The position numbers and the translations under genes were made by a program. DNA of 64,000 nucleotides from Leptospira dzoumogneensis (GTDB lineage Bacteria; Spirochaetota; Leptospiria; Leptospirales; Leptospiraceae): contig NZ_RQHS01000024.1 in NCBI RefSeq assembly GCF_004770895.1, forward strand, positions 62,001 to 126,000, in the 5' to 3' direction. Below, in pieces: positions 29,555 to 37,994 of the stretch (its first letter is position 1; each line of letters starts with the position of its first letter). The notes beneath the pieces were generated by a model. That model ran no database searches and had not been told where the DNA came from. It worked only from the letters and a program-made list of their open reading frames with translations.

Positions 29555-31959
29555 TCCGAGATTAAAGTAAAAGGGATCGTCGTTTTGAAAGTGACATTTG
29601 TACCCGGATTTAACGCATATTCCTTATAGCGGCTTAGGTGATTCACATATTCTTTGTCGAAAATGTTCAGGACAGCCACGTCGAAAGTCGCGGATTCGGT
29701 TCCATTGGTTAAGCCGGGAATTTCCCCGCCAAAACCAATATCGTATAAGTTATAACCTTGGGTTGGAGTTTCTAATTTATCCACCTTATACTGGGATTGA
29801 ACAAAAGTGCCGTTTACGGAGAAATACGGTTTGGAAATCCCCAAAAGTTTGTTTGTAGTGAATCTAAGGCCCAAACGAGCTCGATTCGGAGTCATCCGCG
29901 GAAGATATTTATTTTTAATATCGGAATATACCGAATTAGGATCTGTGCCTCCAGGATTCAGAGCAATTTCCGGAGGAATATTTTTTTGAATAGTTGCTCT
30001 GAGGATATCAATGCCGCCGGTGAGCACAAGCCAAGAAGTTGCCTGGGCTTGGAAGCTGAATTCTCCACCTTCTAATTTCGCAGCATCTTGCCTGTATCTG
30101 TAAACAGGAAGGCCGGAATCGGAATCGATAGCACCTGCGCTTACGGAATAAATATAATTATCTATCTTATTTCTAAAAACACTAAGCTCTGCTTGGAATT
30201 TATCGTTAGCAAAACGGACAGAAGCATCATAATTCAAAGAAGTTTCCGGTCTTAGACTATCTTTACCGATCTCGAATCTACCGCTTCCTTCATGAACACC
30301 ATTGGCAAATAATTCGAAAGGAGTCGGAGCCCTAAAACCTCTACCTGCATTCAAGGCTAAAGAGAAATCTTTTGCAAATCTCCAAACAGTTCCGAGGCTG
30401 CCTGTACTCGCTGAATAATTTCTGGTTTGTTCCAAATTCCCCAGATCCGAGTTGGCCCTGATGTCCATACTTCTTTTATCAGTTCTAGCACCTGCGGAGA
30501 AGCTAAAGTCGCCCAGTTTCCATTCTTCGAATAAGAAAATTCCAATATTACTTAAACCATAACCTGGGATCAATGGTTCAGTTCCGATCGTATTACTTCT
30601 TTGCTGCATGCCTGAGATCCCGACAGTACCTTTGAGACCCTTCCATTCTTTATGATGGACTTTTGCATCCGCAGTTGTGGTATCTAAGGAAAGATTTAGG
30701 CCCTGTTTATAATCATACTTATTCACTTGATAGGCAGAAGCAGCCTTAGTAAAAGAATCGATGGAAGGATCCAATAAAGTATCCTTGATCGGCATGTATC
30801 TATTCTTATCTTCAATCTCTCTACGATTGTTCCTTTGGTAAGCGGCATCCAATTCCACGTTCACAAAAGGAAGAATGAAAAAAGCATGCATATGGGTTTT
30901 CTGATGAAGAACGGTTTGGTAAGCACTGGCACCGGGAGATTCATTCGGATTATCGTATAAGTCCTGTTCTTGGTATCTTTGAAAAGAATCCACATAGAAA
31001 TTTCCCCAAGAACCATCCGTTCCCAAAGAAGCATTCACGTTTCTTTCATGAAAGCCAGTATTGGGAAGAGTTCCTTGTGGTGTAGTGATCCTTCCTGCCT
31101 TTCGGGTATCAGTTTGCACTCTGTAACCGAAATTCGTATCTTTATGATAACCAAAGAGAGAGATGGCCCCTGCGTCTTGTTTATTATTCGAAAAACTATT
31201 CGTGGAAATTGTCCCACCTAAAAGAGGGGCCCCGTCTTTCGCAGTTGGAGCCTTGGAGCGGATCACGTTAATCACACCACCTAAAGCATCGGAACCATAA
31301 AGAACGGATCCAGGTCCTCTAACAATTTCCATCTTATCTATATTAAACGCATCTAAGTCGACAGTATGATCGTCTCCGAACTGCTGTTCTTCTTGTCTTA
31401 CACCGTCGGTCATTACCAAAACTCTTTGGCCAGTCAAACCTCGAATTACCGGTTTCGAAGTTCCTGCACCTGTAGTTAAGGTCGCTGTTCCTGGAGTATT
31501 TTCCAGAGCAGACATAACGTTCTGCCCTCTTAATCTTTGCAATTGTCTTCCTTCTAAGACCGTAGTGGGCTGCGGCGTAGATAAAAAATCGGATGCTAAG
31601 GTCTTGGCGGTGACATTGATTGCCACACCTTCTAATAGAGAAGGCTTTAAAACGATATCCAAAACCTTGTCTAAGTCCTTCACTTCGAATCTCTCCGTTT
31701 TTAATTCATAATTCGGAGCAGACGCAACTAACGTGTAATTCCCTGGAGAAACATGCTGAAATTCGAAACTACCGTCTTTGCCGGATCTTGATACGAACTT
31801 GTTCTCCGTAAGGAATAGTTTGGCGCCTGCAATTGGACGTCCTTCTGAATCTTTAATAATCCCTCTGACGTTCACATCCAGGGAAAAAACTTCCGAAAAA
31901 GGCAAAAATAAGCCTATAAAAACAGGTAATAAATTAAATTTATATAAAATACTTTTCAT
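29551..31959 (-). CDS. TonB-dependent outer-membrane receptor
   Basis: 802 residues. Signal peptide (about 1-27, ending near E-V-F-S-L-D), a carboxypeptidase-regulatory-like beta domain (about 30-110), a plug domain (about 130-240, with V-I-R-G-L-T-G-Q-R-V-L-V and K-M-E-I-V-R-G-P-G-S-V-L-Y-G) and a 22-strand-type barrel ending in an aromatic-rich terminal strand. It imports a bound ligand across the outer membrane with TonB energy. The plug holds D-D-H-T-V-D-L-D, and the locus carries a COG0523 GTPase and a Fur-family-like operator, so a metal (zinc or iron complex) is the likely cargo. AGGAAG precedes the ATG. Confidence 0.92.
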   Translation of the reverse strand: MKSILYKFNLLPVFIGLFLPFSEVFSLDVNVRGIIKDSEGRPIAGAKLFLTENKFVSRSGKDGSFEFQHVSPGNYTLVASAPNYELKTERFEVKDLDKVLDIVLKPSLLEGVAINVTAKTLASDFLSTPQPTTVLEGRQLQRLRGQNVMSALENTPGTATLTTGAGTSKPVIRGLTGQRVLVMTDGVRQEEQQFGDDHTVDLDAFNIDKMEIVRGPGSVLYGSDALGGVINVIRSKAPTAKDGAPLLGGTISTNSFSNNKQDAGAISLFGYHKDTNFGYRVQTDTRKAGRITTPQGTLPNTGFHERNVNASLGTDGSWGNFYVDSFQRYQEQDLYDNPNESPGASAYQTVLHQKTHMHAFFILPFVNVELDAAYQRNNRREIEDKNRYMPIKDTLLDPSIDSFTKAASAYQVNKYDYKQGLNLSLDTTTADAKVHHKEWKGLKGTVGISGMQQRSNTIGTEPLIPGYGLSNIGIFLFEEWKLGDFSFSAGARTDKRSMDIRANSDLGNLEQTRNYSASTGSLGTVWRFAKDFSLALNAGRGFRAPTPFELFANGVHEGSGRFEIGKDSLRPETSLNYDASVRFANDKFQAELSVFRNKIDNYIYSVSAGAIDSDSGLPVYRYRQDAAKLEGGEFSFQAQATSWLVLTGGIDILRATIQKNIPPEIALNPGGTDPNSVYSDIKNKYLPRMTPNRARLGLRFTTNKLLGISKPYFSVNGTFVQSQYKVDKLETPTQGYNLYDIGFGGEIPGLTNGTESATFDVAVLNIFDKEYVNHLSRYKEYALNPGTNVTFKTTIPFTLISE

Positions 31960-32064
31960 TCTTCCTAAACTCCGGACCTATTGAGGTCGGGTTCTTATAT
32001 ACAAAACGGAATTCAAAACAGATCGCGGCTGCGATAGCTGCTAAAAATAGTAAATGCAGATAGA

Positions 32065-32394
32065 TTAGGAAAAATAAGGAGGGGCTCGTCCTCTCAAGAT
32101 CCCAGATTGGGAAATTTGAATAGGAATTAATTCATAAATTATAAATTCATTATATTTCAGAACGGGTTGTTCCGATCTCGGACCTTGAACGAATTCCGCT
32201 CCGGAATTGATTTGGGAATGAATACAAACAAAACAGGCTTCCGAGGAAATTTTCGAAGAATGTTTGGAAAATATCCCTTTTTCGGATATATCCAAATGTG
32301 CGTGGGTGCTCGTAAGTAAAAGTCCGCCACAAAACGCGAACAACGCAAAGAGGGACCTAAGCCCATTTTTCCGCCTTTCTACCAAAGTTCCCAT
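32065..32394 (-). CDS. Small exported His/Cys-containing protein, first gene of metal locus
   Basis: 109 residues. After a short basic start comes a hydrophobic segment (L-F-A-L-F-A-F-C-G-G-L-L-L-T) and then T-H-A-H-L-D and A-C-F-V-C-I-H-S, possible metal ligands. It precedes the TonB receptor by 105 bases on the same strand. The ATG lies only 6 bases after a Fur-like palindrome and has no Shine-Dalgarno sequence, so the message may be leaderless; a TTG three codons in is the alternative. Another frame (32157-32366) overlaps but has worse composition. Real expression is likely, function unknown. Confidence 0.6.
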   Translation of the reverse strand: MGTLVERRKNGLRSLFALFAFCGGLLLTSTHAHLDISEKGIFSKHSSKISSEACFVCIHSQINSGAEFVQGPRSEQPVLKYNEFIIYELIPIQISQSGILRGRAPPYFS

Positions 32395-32400
32395 TTTTTC

Positions 32401-32433
32401 AATAATGATAAATCGTTATTAATAAGCAATCAA
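32401..32433 (-). promoter_or_regulatory. Promoter with Fur-family-like operator of the TonB/CobW locus
   Basis: Read on the minus strand: TTGATT (32428-32433), a 17-base spacer and TATCAT (32405-32410), ten bases before the ATG of the first gene. Overlapping the spacer and -10 is AATAATGATAAATCGTTATT (32401-32420, plus strand), close to the classical Fur box GATAATGATAATCATTATC with one extra base and one change. A Fur, Zur or PerR repressor bound here would block transcription. Confidence 0.6.
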
Positions 32434-32711
32434 TTTTTTGGCCGCCTCCTTGCAAAAGCAAGGTCGGGCTGCTACGGGCTCGGACATTCGTCCTCGTCCC
32501 TGTGGGACTGACGCCCTTCGCATCCCTGGCGGGTTCTGAGTGAGGGATTTGGTTGTGGTACGGGGCTTTTATTGAGGTAGGAGGAAGTCCCCACCCTCAT
32601 TCGGTGGTACCCAAGCACCGATTCAAAATCTGCCTTATCACAGATGCGAACTTAATACAAGAATATAACTCGAGAATTTTGTAGGAGCTCCTACAGATTT
32701 TTCTAATATAA
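32434..32711. other. Non-coding gap with GC-rich composite repeat
   Basis: Together with the promoter this gap exceeds 300 bases. Positions about 32455-32630 hold short GC-rich hairpin-forming units (GGTCGGGCTGCT, GGGCTCGGACATTCGTCC, CTGACGCCCTTCGCATCCC, CCCTCATTCGGTGG) that share wording with repeats at 37451-37560 and 41558-41660. No gene was recognised. Confidence 0.55.
32680..32695. repeat. 16-bp perfect palindrome TGTAGGAGCTCCTACA
   Basis: One member of a dispersed family with consensus TGTWGGAxxTCCWACA. It lies 17 bases after the stop side of the SRPBCC gene and could act as part of its terminator, as T-rich sequence follows on the plus side. Confidence 0.75.
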
Positions 32712-33224
32712 CTACTTGAAGAAAATTAAATTTTCAGATATTGCGGATTTAATTTTCCCGCAGAACTCTGTCCTGTAATTACAACCGATCTGACTTGCGG
32801 TAATTTTATGCCTAGCGTGGAATTCACTTTTCATGATCTTCTCGAGTATGAATTCAAACAAAAAGTGATTTGTATACCAAGGAGGGATGCACGTGATCCG
32901 ATCCTCTAAGATCGAAGAATTTTTACCTGTTTGGATAAAGAAATGTTCATGTTTGAATTTCGAAAAAGGTCCTGATTCTTGGATATCGACGAAACGTTTT
33001 CCTGGATCTAATTCAGTATGCAAGGCTACCCAGCAAAAAGAGATCCCGGGAAAAATTTTCACCCTGACAACTGCCTTTGAGCCTGGTTCCAAAGAAGGAG
33101 GAGGGGAGATTATTTCTGCTTTTTTTGAATTGCCTACTAAAGACAAAAATCCCTCAGGGCCTGCATGAAAATCGAATAATTTCGAGGCATTACAATCGAA
33201 TTCAGAACGACAAATAAATATCAC
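32712..33224 (-). CDS. SRPBCC (START-like) ligand-binding protein
   Basis: 170 residues from a GTG at 33224 with AGGA upstream. The pattern of a helix-grip (SRPBCC/polyketide-cyclase-like) fold is visible: F-D-F-H-A-G-P-E-G-F at the start, a middle with F-K-H-E-H-F-F and the following strand I-L-E-D-R-I-T-C-I-P-P, and a long terminal helix. Such proteins bind hydrophobic ligands; the specific one is unknown. There is no signal peptide. The same strand carries the TPR/NHL pair just upstream, but a 35-base gap separates it from them. Confidence 0.72.
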   Translation of the reverse strand: MIFICRSEFDCNASKLFDFHAGPEGFLSLVGNSKKAEIISPPPSLEPGSKAVVRVKIFPGISFCWVALHTELDPGKRFVDIQESGPFSKFKHEHFFIQTGKNSSILEDRITCIPPWYTNHFLFEFILEKIMKSEFHARHKITASQIGCNYRTEFCGKIKSAISENLIFFK

Positions 33225-33259
33225 AAGAATTCCTAATATATTAAAAAATCAGAATATAT

Positions 33260-35287
33260 TTAATTGGAAGGAGCGGAAGGATTTTCAGTCTTTTTCCAGT
33301 AAGCTTTATTTCCCACTGCGATATTTCTTAAGACAGCATCCTGATTTTTAGGGACCACTTTTGCGGTATAAAGATCCGCTTCGGTTACGGTCCCTTCTCC
33401 AAGAAGAGTAGCTGAATTGAAGAAATACACAGTTGTTCCTTTTTTGAGTCCGTCTATGATCCCTGCATTTACGATCAGTGAATCTTCTTTTACTCTATGA
33501 ACTTTTCCACTGGCAGGGAGGAGGGCCAGGATCTTGTCTCTTGCCCTTAAGGTGGCTTCGGCCAAAGCATCTCTGCCCTTTGCATAGATCCTAAATTTGC
33601 CTAAAATTTTCTCTTCTTTATGATCTCTAAGACTCCATTCTAAGCGTAAGTTATCGTCTTGGAAGGAAATTTTGCCGCTCACAACGAAACGAATATTTTC
33701 ACCTCTGGAATTCTTAATAGAGGAATAGTTTCGTTCGGATTTGTGAATGGCTCCCGAATAAGGCTCCGATTCTAAACTTTCGGATTTTCTAATATTGTCT
33801 AGATCGATATTGCGGATCCTTGGATCGGAGTTTAAAAAATGGCGAAGGACTTTTCCTGCTAAAGCGGGAAGATCCGTATGTTTCGCTAAAAAATCTTCTC
33901 CATCCGGATCGAATACAAGAACTTCAGGAGGAGTTCTGCCGTAATCCTCCTGGATCCCAAATTCTCCGATCTTGACCAGGCCTTCTCTATAGCTTAAGGA
34001 AGTTTTAAAACCTTCCAGGTTATTCTCTACTGAATATCCGTATTTTTTATTATCCGGGAATTTATCTCTTAAAAGCAGAAGTAAGTTGAAGTAGCTCGGG
34101 AAAAGCCCTCTTCTTTTATATTCTTCTAATGTTAATACTAGGATTTCAGGACGGTTAGGAAGAAGTTCCTTTGCTCTGATCAAATGATACCAAGCTAGAT
34201 CATATAAAAACGCGTTTTTATTCGCTCTATATCTTTGGAGCCTATATTCTCCTAAGGTTCTTCTGAGTGAGTTTCCTTCCGGTAAATTCTCTAACGCATA
34301 AAGTTCCGAGCGATTTCTTGCGATGGGATCCAGATCATCCAAGGAAATCAATTTTTCTAGATCGGTTCTGGCCTCCTTGGAGGCAGGATCTTTTTTCAAT
34401 CTTGCATAAGAACGTAAGTATAAATACTCCGTGGAATTTGGGAATAGACCTAGTAAACGATTTAGATATTCTTCCGCTTCTTGGTATCTTCCGAAATAGA
34501 TCCTGGTTTTTGCTAAAAGTTTAAGTGCTTCTTCTTCGTTTGGATGTAATGAAACGGATCTTTCGAATTTTTCAGCGGCTTCTGCAATTTTAGAATCTCG
34601 TTTGTTCCCTTGGGATTTTTCCGCCCAGATCAATAAGAATTTTCCGGATTCTAAAAAGATCCCGGGATCATCGGAAGTTTCTGCTTCTAATTGGTTTCTA
34701 AGAGACGCAGCTTTTGTAAAGTTTCCGTCGAATGCTTCTACTTTTGCTTCTAAGGTTTTTACTTCTTTATTTTTAGGAATTCTGGAGAAAGCAGAATGAA
34801 ATTCGAAACTTGCTTTTTGGGTCTTTCCGGAGGCAAGCTGCACTTCTATATAGATTGGAAATAGATCGGAATCGTATCTATCTTCTTCCAAGAACGGTTT
34901 TAAGATCAAAAATGCTTCTTCATAACGTCCTAATTTTGCGAGTGTAATCGCTTTTTCACGGACCGCTCTTTTGTTTTTAGGCTCTAATTCGAGGACCTTA
35001 TCTAAAGATTGTAATGCTTCTTTTTCTTTATGAAGTTTTAATGCTGCATCTGCAAGCCCCAATCTGGAACGAACAGAAAGTGGATTTAAGTTTACCGCTT
35101 CTCTGAAAGAATCGTAGGCAGCAGGATAATTTCTGGAAGCTAATGCGCCTTCTCCTTCTTTGATCCAATCTATTGTTTGTTTGGAAGAAAGAGAGAAAGA
35201 GAATGACAAAACAAAAAGAACCGCAAAATTCCTGAGTAGAAATTTTAAGCTCAGATGTTTAATTAAAATTTTGGATCCGAATATCAT
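33260..35287 (-). CDS. Exported TPR protein with FlgT-like C-terminus
   Basis: 675 residues. A signal peptide (hydrophobic about 18-34, ending near S-L-S-S-K-Q) leads into TPR repeats (about 36-330, with G-E-G-A-L-A-S-R-N-Y-P-A-A-Y and N-P-L-S-V-R-S-R-L-G-L). After a helical middle, about residues 480-600 look like a CsgG/TolB-type alpha/beta domain (V-S-G-K-I-S-F), and the last about 70 residues (G-I-I-D-G-L-K-K-G-T-T-V-Y-F) resemble the C-terminal beta domain of FlgT-like proteins. It overlaps the upstream NHL gene by ATGA and is surely in its operon. The exact role is unknown. Confidence 0.82.
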   Translation of the reverse strand: MIFGSKILIKHLSLKFLLRNFAVLFVLSFSFSLSSKQTIDWIKEGEGALASRNYPAAYDSFREAVNLNPLSVRSRLGLADAALKLHKEKEALQSLDKVLELEPKNKRAVREKAITLAKLGRYEEAFLILKPFLEEDRYDSDLFPIYIEVQLASGKTQKASFEFHSAFSRIPKNKEVKTLEAKVEAFDGNFTKAASLRNQLEAETSDDPGIFLESGKFLLIWAEKSQGNKRDSKIAEAAEKFERSVSLHPNEEEALKLLAKTRIYFGRYQEAEEYLNRLLGLFPNSTEYLYLRSYARLKKDPASKEARTDLEKLISLDDLDPIARNRSELYALENLPEGNSLRRTLGEYRLQRYRANKNAFLYDLAWYHLIRAKELLPNRPEILVLTLEEYKRRGLFPSYFNLLLLLRDKFPDNKKYGYSVENNLEGFKTSLSYREGLVKIGEFGIQEDYGRTPPEVLVFDPDGEDFLAKHTDLPALAGKVLRHFLNSDPRIRNIDLDNIRKSESLESEPYSGAIHKSERNYSSIKNSRGENIRFVVSGKISFQDDNLRLEWSLRDHKEEKILGKFRIYAKGRDALAEATLRARDKILALLPASGKVHRVKEDSLIVNAGIIDGLKKGTTVYFFNSATLLGEGTVTEADLYTAKVVPKNQDAVLRNIAVGNKAYWKKTENPSAPSN

Positions 35288-37323
35288 GGTGTAAAAAATC
35301 CGGTCTCCGCTTTTCCATTAGAATTTCTGAATATGGCCTCTACGACCACAGGGACATAGACATCCATTCCGTCCGGGTTGATCCTGCTTTTGAAGGAAAG
35401 AAGATACCTTCTATCTTTTTTGGAATCTATCCAACTTCTTAGATTTTTTTCCGTTCCACCGGAAGGAATTGTTAAGAACTTTCCGCCTGTTTTTTCCGCG
35501 ATCTCTTTATACACGGAAACCGATTCCCCATTTTCTCCTAAACATAGGAAGTAGATCGGAATATCATGAGCCACTGCGAAACGAATGATCTTTGTAGGAG
35601 AAAATTGTGTGAATGCCGCTTTGGAATCTTTTCCGGAAACGATCGCGACGATCGCTCTTGGGCCTAAACTATCCAATAGATCCGTGATCCCTCTTTGGAG
35701 TGATTTCCCGATTTGGGATTCTTCTTCCGGAACAAAGGAGCGTAACGCTTTCAGAATATCATACATACTTTTTCCGAAAGGGTAGGCGGTTTGAGTGTCT
35801 CTTCCTGAGCGGAGAAGTTGGATTTTATCGTCCACTCTGATCTCCGACAAAAACGGACGGATCGCCTTCTCGATTGTAGCATAAGATTCAGATACGATCT
35901 GAGAATTTTCCGCGACGATAGAAACGCTCACTCTATTATTATACTTTTTCATATCGGTCAAACCGATCAAAGGAGAAAGATTGTCCATCTCATAGATACG
36001 GAAAGAGTCCCGAGGAATCGCCTTCACCGGGACTCCATGTCTATCTTTCGCATGAAGAACTAAAGAAATATCAGGATAATCCGAACTGATAGTTCTTTCT
36101 ACGATTAGATCTAAGTTGGAAGAAAGTTGTCCCTTGGGAGAAAAAGATTCGATCCTATGCCTATTAAAATCGGCAACAAACATGGAGCCTGTGTAATCAA
36201 AGGTAACCGAGAAAGCTTGGTCGAAATTTCGGACCGTATTCTTGGAATCCTTAAAGTTATCAAAACCTGACCAAGTTTTGGAAACGGAATCGTAAATAAA
36301 AAGTCCTGCGGTCTCGTCTGCGACTACTACCTTATTGTCTTTGATGGAAAGATTTCTGGGTCTTTTGAAAGAAGGATTATTGATCTCTTTCAAAAAATTT
36401 CCTTCATGATCGAATACGACTAGTCTTTTGTTTCCTCGGTCTGCTACGAAAATTTCCCCGCGATTATTGACCTTGATACCTGCCGGTTGTTTTAAGACAC
36501 CAACACCTATTTCTTGAAGAGGTTCTCCAGTTCTGGAAAGTTTTTGGATCCGATTATTCCCCATATCGGAAACATACAAAAATCCTTCTTTCGTAAAATA
36601 AAGTCCCGCCGGTCCGTGAAAACTTCCGGGATCTTTTCCCGTAGAACCGAAACGATTTATATAAGTGCCTCTGGTATCGAATTCATAAATTCTATCTCCA
36701 GCGTAATCCGCTACGAAAATAGATTTGCCTCGGATGCTTATCCCGACCGGTCCTTCTAAATTTCTACCGAAGGAACCTTTGAAATTTTCGACGGGAAAAC
36801 CGTTGGCATCAAATTTTACCACGTTAGCCGTATCAAAACTTACTACGTAAAGATATCCTTCTTCATCTACCGCTAAGTCTGCAGGATTTCTGAAACGAAA
36901 TCTTCTCAGATCATCTCCGAAAATCGATTTATAATATTCTAAATTATCTTTTCTATTTCCGCCGCCTAGTCTATATCTAAGCGCGTCCAAACGATTTTTA
37001 CTTATTAAATCGAGTTTATTAGAAGATTCTAATTGTTCCAATTCGGAAAGACTTTCCTGCCAGTCTCCGCTCAGATAATATGCTTCCGAAAGAAAGAACT
37101 TAGGATGAACGAAATCAGGTTTGATGGAAAGAGAGCGGACGAAATTCTCTCTGGCCGCGGCGAATTCTCCCTTGTTATAATAGGCGAGACCTCGTTTGAA
37201 AAATGTCCTGGCTTCTTTTTCTTTCAGTCCGAAATTGGGCAGGGGCTCGGACCATCCGGATTGGGTGAGAATTCCTAAGAGTAGGACTAAAACAAAAAGT
37301 TTTGTTTGCGTACGTCTCCCCAT
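35284..37323 (-). CDS. Exported TPR-NHL propeller-VWA-like protein
   Basis: 679 residues. Signal peptide (about 1-25, to W-S-E-P), a short TPR pair (about 35-110), a six-bladed NHL-type beta-propeller (about 135-400, repeated F-V-A-D-x-x-x-x-R-I/L-x-x-F units) and a von Willebrand A-like domain (about 440-640). The VWA fold lacks its metal-site signature: where D-x-S-x-S is expected it reads V-A-E-N-S-Q. It is thus likely a binding scaffold that does not need a MIDAS metal. Its stop overlaps the start of the TPR protein by 4 bases (ATGA). Confidence 0.84.
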   Translation of the reverse strand: MGRRTQTKLFVLVLLLGILTQSGWSEPLPNFGLKEKEARTFFKRGLAYYNKGEFAAARENFVRSLSIKPDFVHPKFFLSEAYYLSGDWQESLSELEQLESSNKLDLISKNRLDALRYRLGGGNRKDNLEYYKSIFGDDLRRFRFRNPADLAVDEEGYLYVVSFDTANVVKFDANGFPVENFKGSFGRNLEGPVGISIRGKSIFVADYAGDRIYEFDTRGTYINRFGSTGKDPGSFHGPAGLYFTKEGFLYVSDMGNNRIQKLSRTGEPLQEIGVGVLKQPAGIKVNNRGEIFVADRGNKRLVVFDHEGNFLKEINNPSFKRPRNLSIKDNKVVVADETAGLFIYDSVSKTWSGFDNFKDSKNTVRNFDQAFSVTFDYTGSMFVADFNRHRIESFSPKGQLSSNLDLIVERTISSDYPDISLVLHAKDRHGVPVKAIPRDSFRIYEMDNLSPLIGLTDMKKYNNRVSVSIVAENSQIVSESYATIEKAIRPFLSEIRVDDKIQLLRSGRDTQTAYPFGKSMYDILKALRSFVPEEESQIGKSLQRGITDLLDSLGPRAIVAIVSGKDSKAAFTQFSPTKIIRFAVAHDIPIYFLCLGENGESVSVYKEIAEKTGGKFLTIPSGGTEKNLRSWIDSKKDRRYLLSFKSRINPDGMDVYVPVVVEAIFRNSNGKAETGFFTP

Positions 37324-37432
37324 TTTAATCCTCTCAGTCGATAGAACAGCTTAAGAGACATAATTTCAACCTATTTTTCAGGCCTTCTGCATGTGTTTTA
37401 GCACTCTTGCAAACAATTAAAAGCAATGATTT

Positions 37433-37448
37433 TGTAGGAACTCCTACA
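37433..37448. repeat. 16-bp palindrome TGTAGGAACTCCTACA
   Basis: Member of the TGTWGGAxxTCCWACA family (one central mismatch pair), upstream of the NHL/VWA gene in the 359-base gap 37324-37682. Confidence 0.75.
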
Positions 37449-37450
37449 TA

Positions 37451-37560
37451 TGAGGCTTTGGGGCGGCCCCCGCTTCGCGGGTCGCGCTGCTTCGATTTCG
37501 CGTTCCGCTCATCCGTGACGCTTTCGCGTCCCGGACTAAAGATCTACGCATCGCTGCCGC
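37451..37560. repeat. GC-rich composite repeat
   Basis: Contains GGGGCGGCCCCCGC, GTCGCGCTGCTTCG, CGCGTTCCGCTC, GACGCTTTCGCGTC (a hairpin) and CGGACTAAAG followed by CTACGCATCGCTGCCGCG. It aligns in order with the repeat at 41558-41660. Non-coding; it fills the middle of the 359-base gap. Confidence 0.65.
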
Positions 37561-37568
37561 GAGAGAAA

Positions 37569-37645
37569 TCTCTGTGATCACTGTGCTCTCCGTGCGAAAT
37601 CAAATAATAAGAAGTTTCGCACAGAGTTCACGGAGCACACGGAGA
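37569..37645. repeat. Inverted CACGGAG/CACAGAG repeat pair with 14-bp spacer
   Basis: The left arm (37569-37599) and right arm (37614-37645) are inverted copies around TTTCGCAC with GTTCACGGAGCACACGGAG-type units. The arms are the same kind as those around the GxxExxY gene at 14355-14741, but only 14 bases separate them here. Confidence 0.7.
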
Positions 37646-37682
37646 TAGAAAACCTTTCTCTGCGCCATAGCCGCCCCGAAAA

Positions 37683-37922
37683 TTATCCGAGTCTTCTTTT
37701 AACTGAGAATCTTTCTTTTAGATTGGAAGAAGGGGAGTTGCCGGTGGGAGTGAGCCAGGCGTTTTTCCAGTTGGAATGCCATTCGGACCATTCGTTTCGG
37801 ACGGATTGGTTTTGTTGGAGTTCCTCTTCGACCTCTCTCATCAGTCGGTCCAATAGGATCACGTAGTTTCTGAATCGCAGGGCCAGGTCGGTGTTTGAGG
37901 AAAGTTCCTGCATGGTTTTCAT
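37683..37922 (-). CDS. Small hypothetical protein in frame behind the HDAC-like gene
   Basis: 79 residues from ATG 37922, mostly helical (L-R-F-R-N-Y-V-I-L-L-D-R-L-M-R-E-V-E-E-E-L). No Shine-Dalgarno sequence is visible at any ATG. The same frame is open for 24 codons further upstream, directly to the TAA of the HDAC-like gene, and those codons also look protein-like (F-F-I-S-D-Q-N, C-L-F-A-V-S-P-A-D). The true start may be a non-standard codon such as ATT, or the protein may arise by stop read-through. An alternative frame at 37699-37950 is less convincing. Confidence 0.5.
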   Translation of the reverse strand: MKTMQELSSNTDLALRFRNYVILLDRLMREVEEELQQNQSVRNEWSEWHSNWKNAWLTPTGNSPSSNLKERFSVKRRLG

Positions 37923-37994
37923 ATCGGCCGGAGAGACTGCGAAGAGGCATTTTTTCTGGGAATTTTGGTCGGAAATAAAAAAGAAATCGGGTCG

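Noticed and set aside
32157..32366. Alternative frame for the small gene before the TonB receptor, with AGGCGG before its ATG
   Set aside because: Despite the better ribosome site, the product is rich in Pro, Phe and Arg with no signal or motif. The 32065-32394 frame gives a signal-like segment and His/Cys motifs. Not fully settled.
35284..37323. Secreted adhesin with a functional metal-dependent VWA domain
   Set aside because: The MIDAS signature is absent, so metal-dependent ligand binding of the classical type is not supported.
37699..37950. Overlapping 83-codon frame behind the HDAC-like gene
   Set aside because: Composition (many Arg and Pro, low complexity) is poorer than the 37683-37922 frame, which also joins the HDAC frame.
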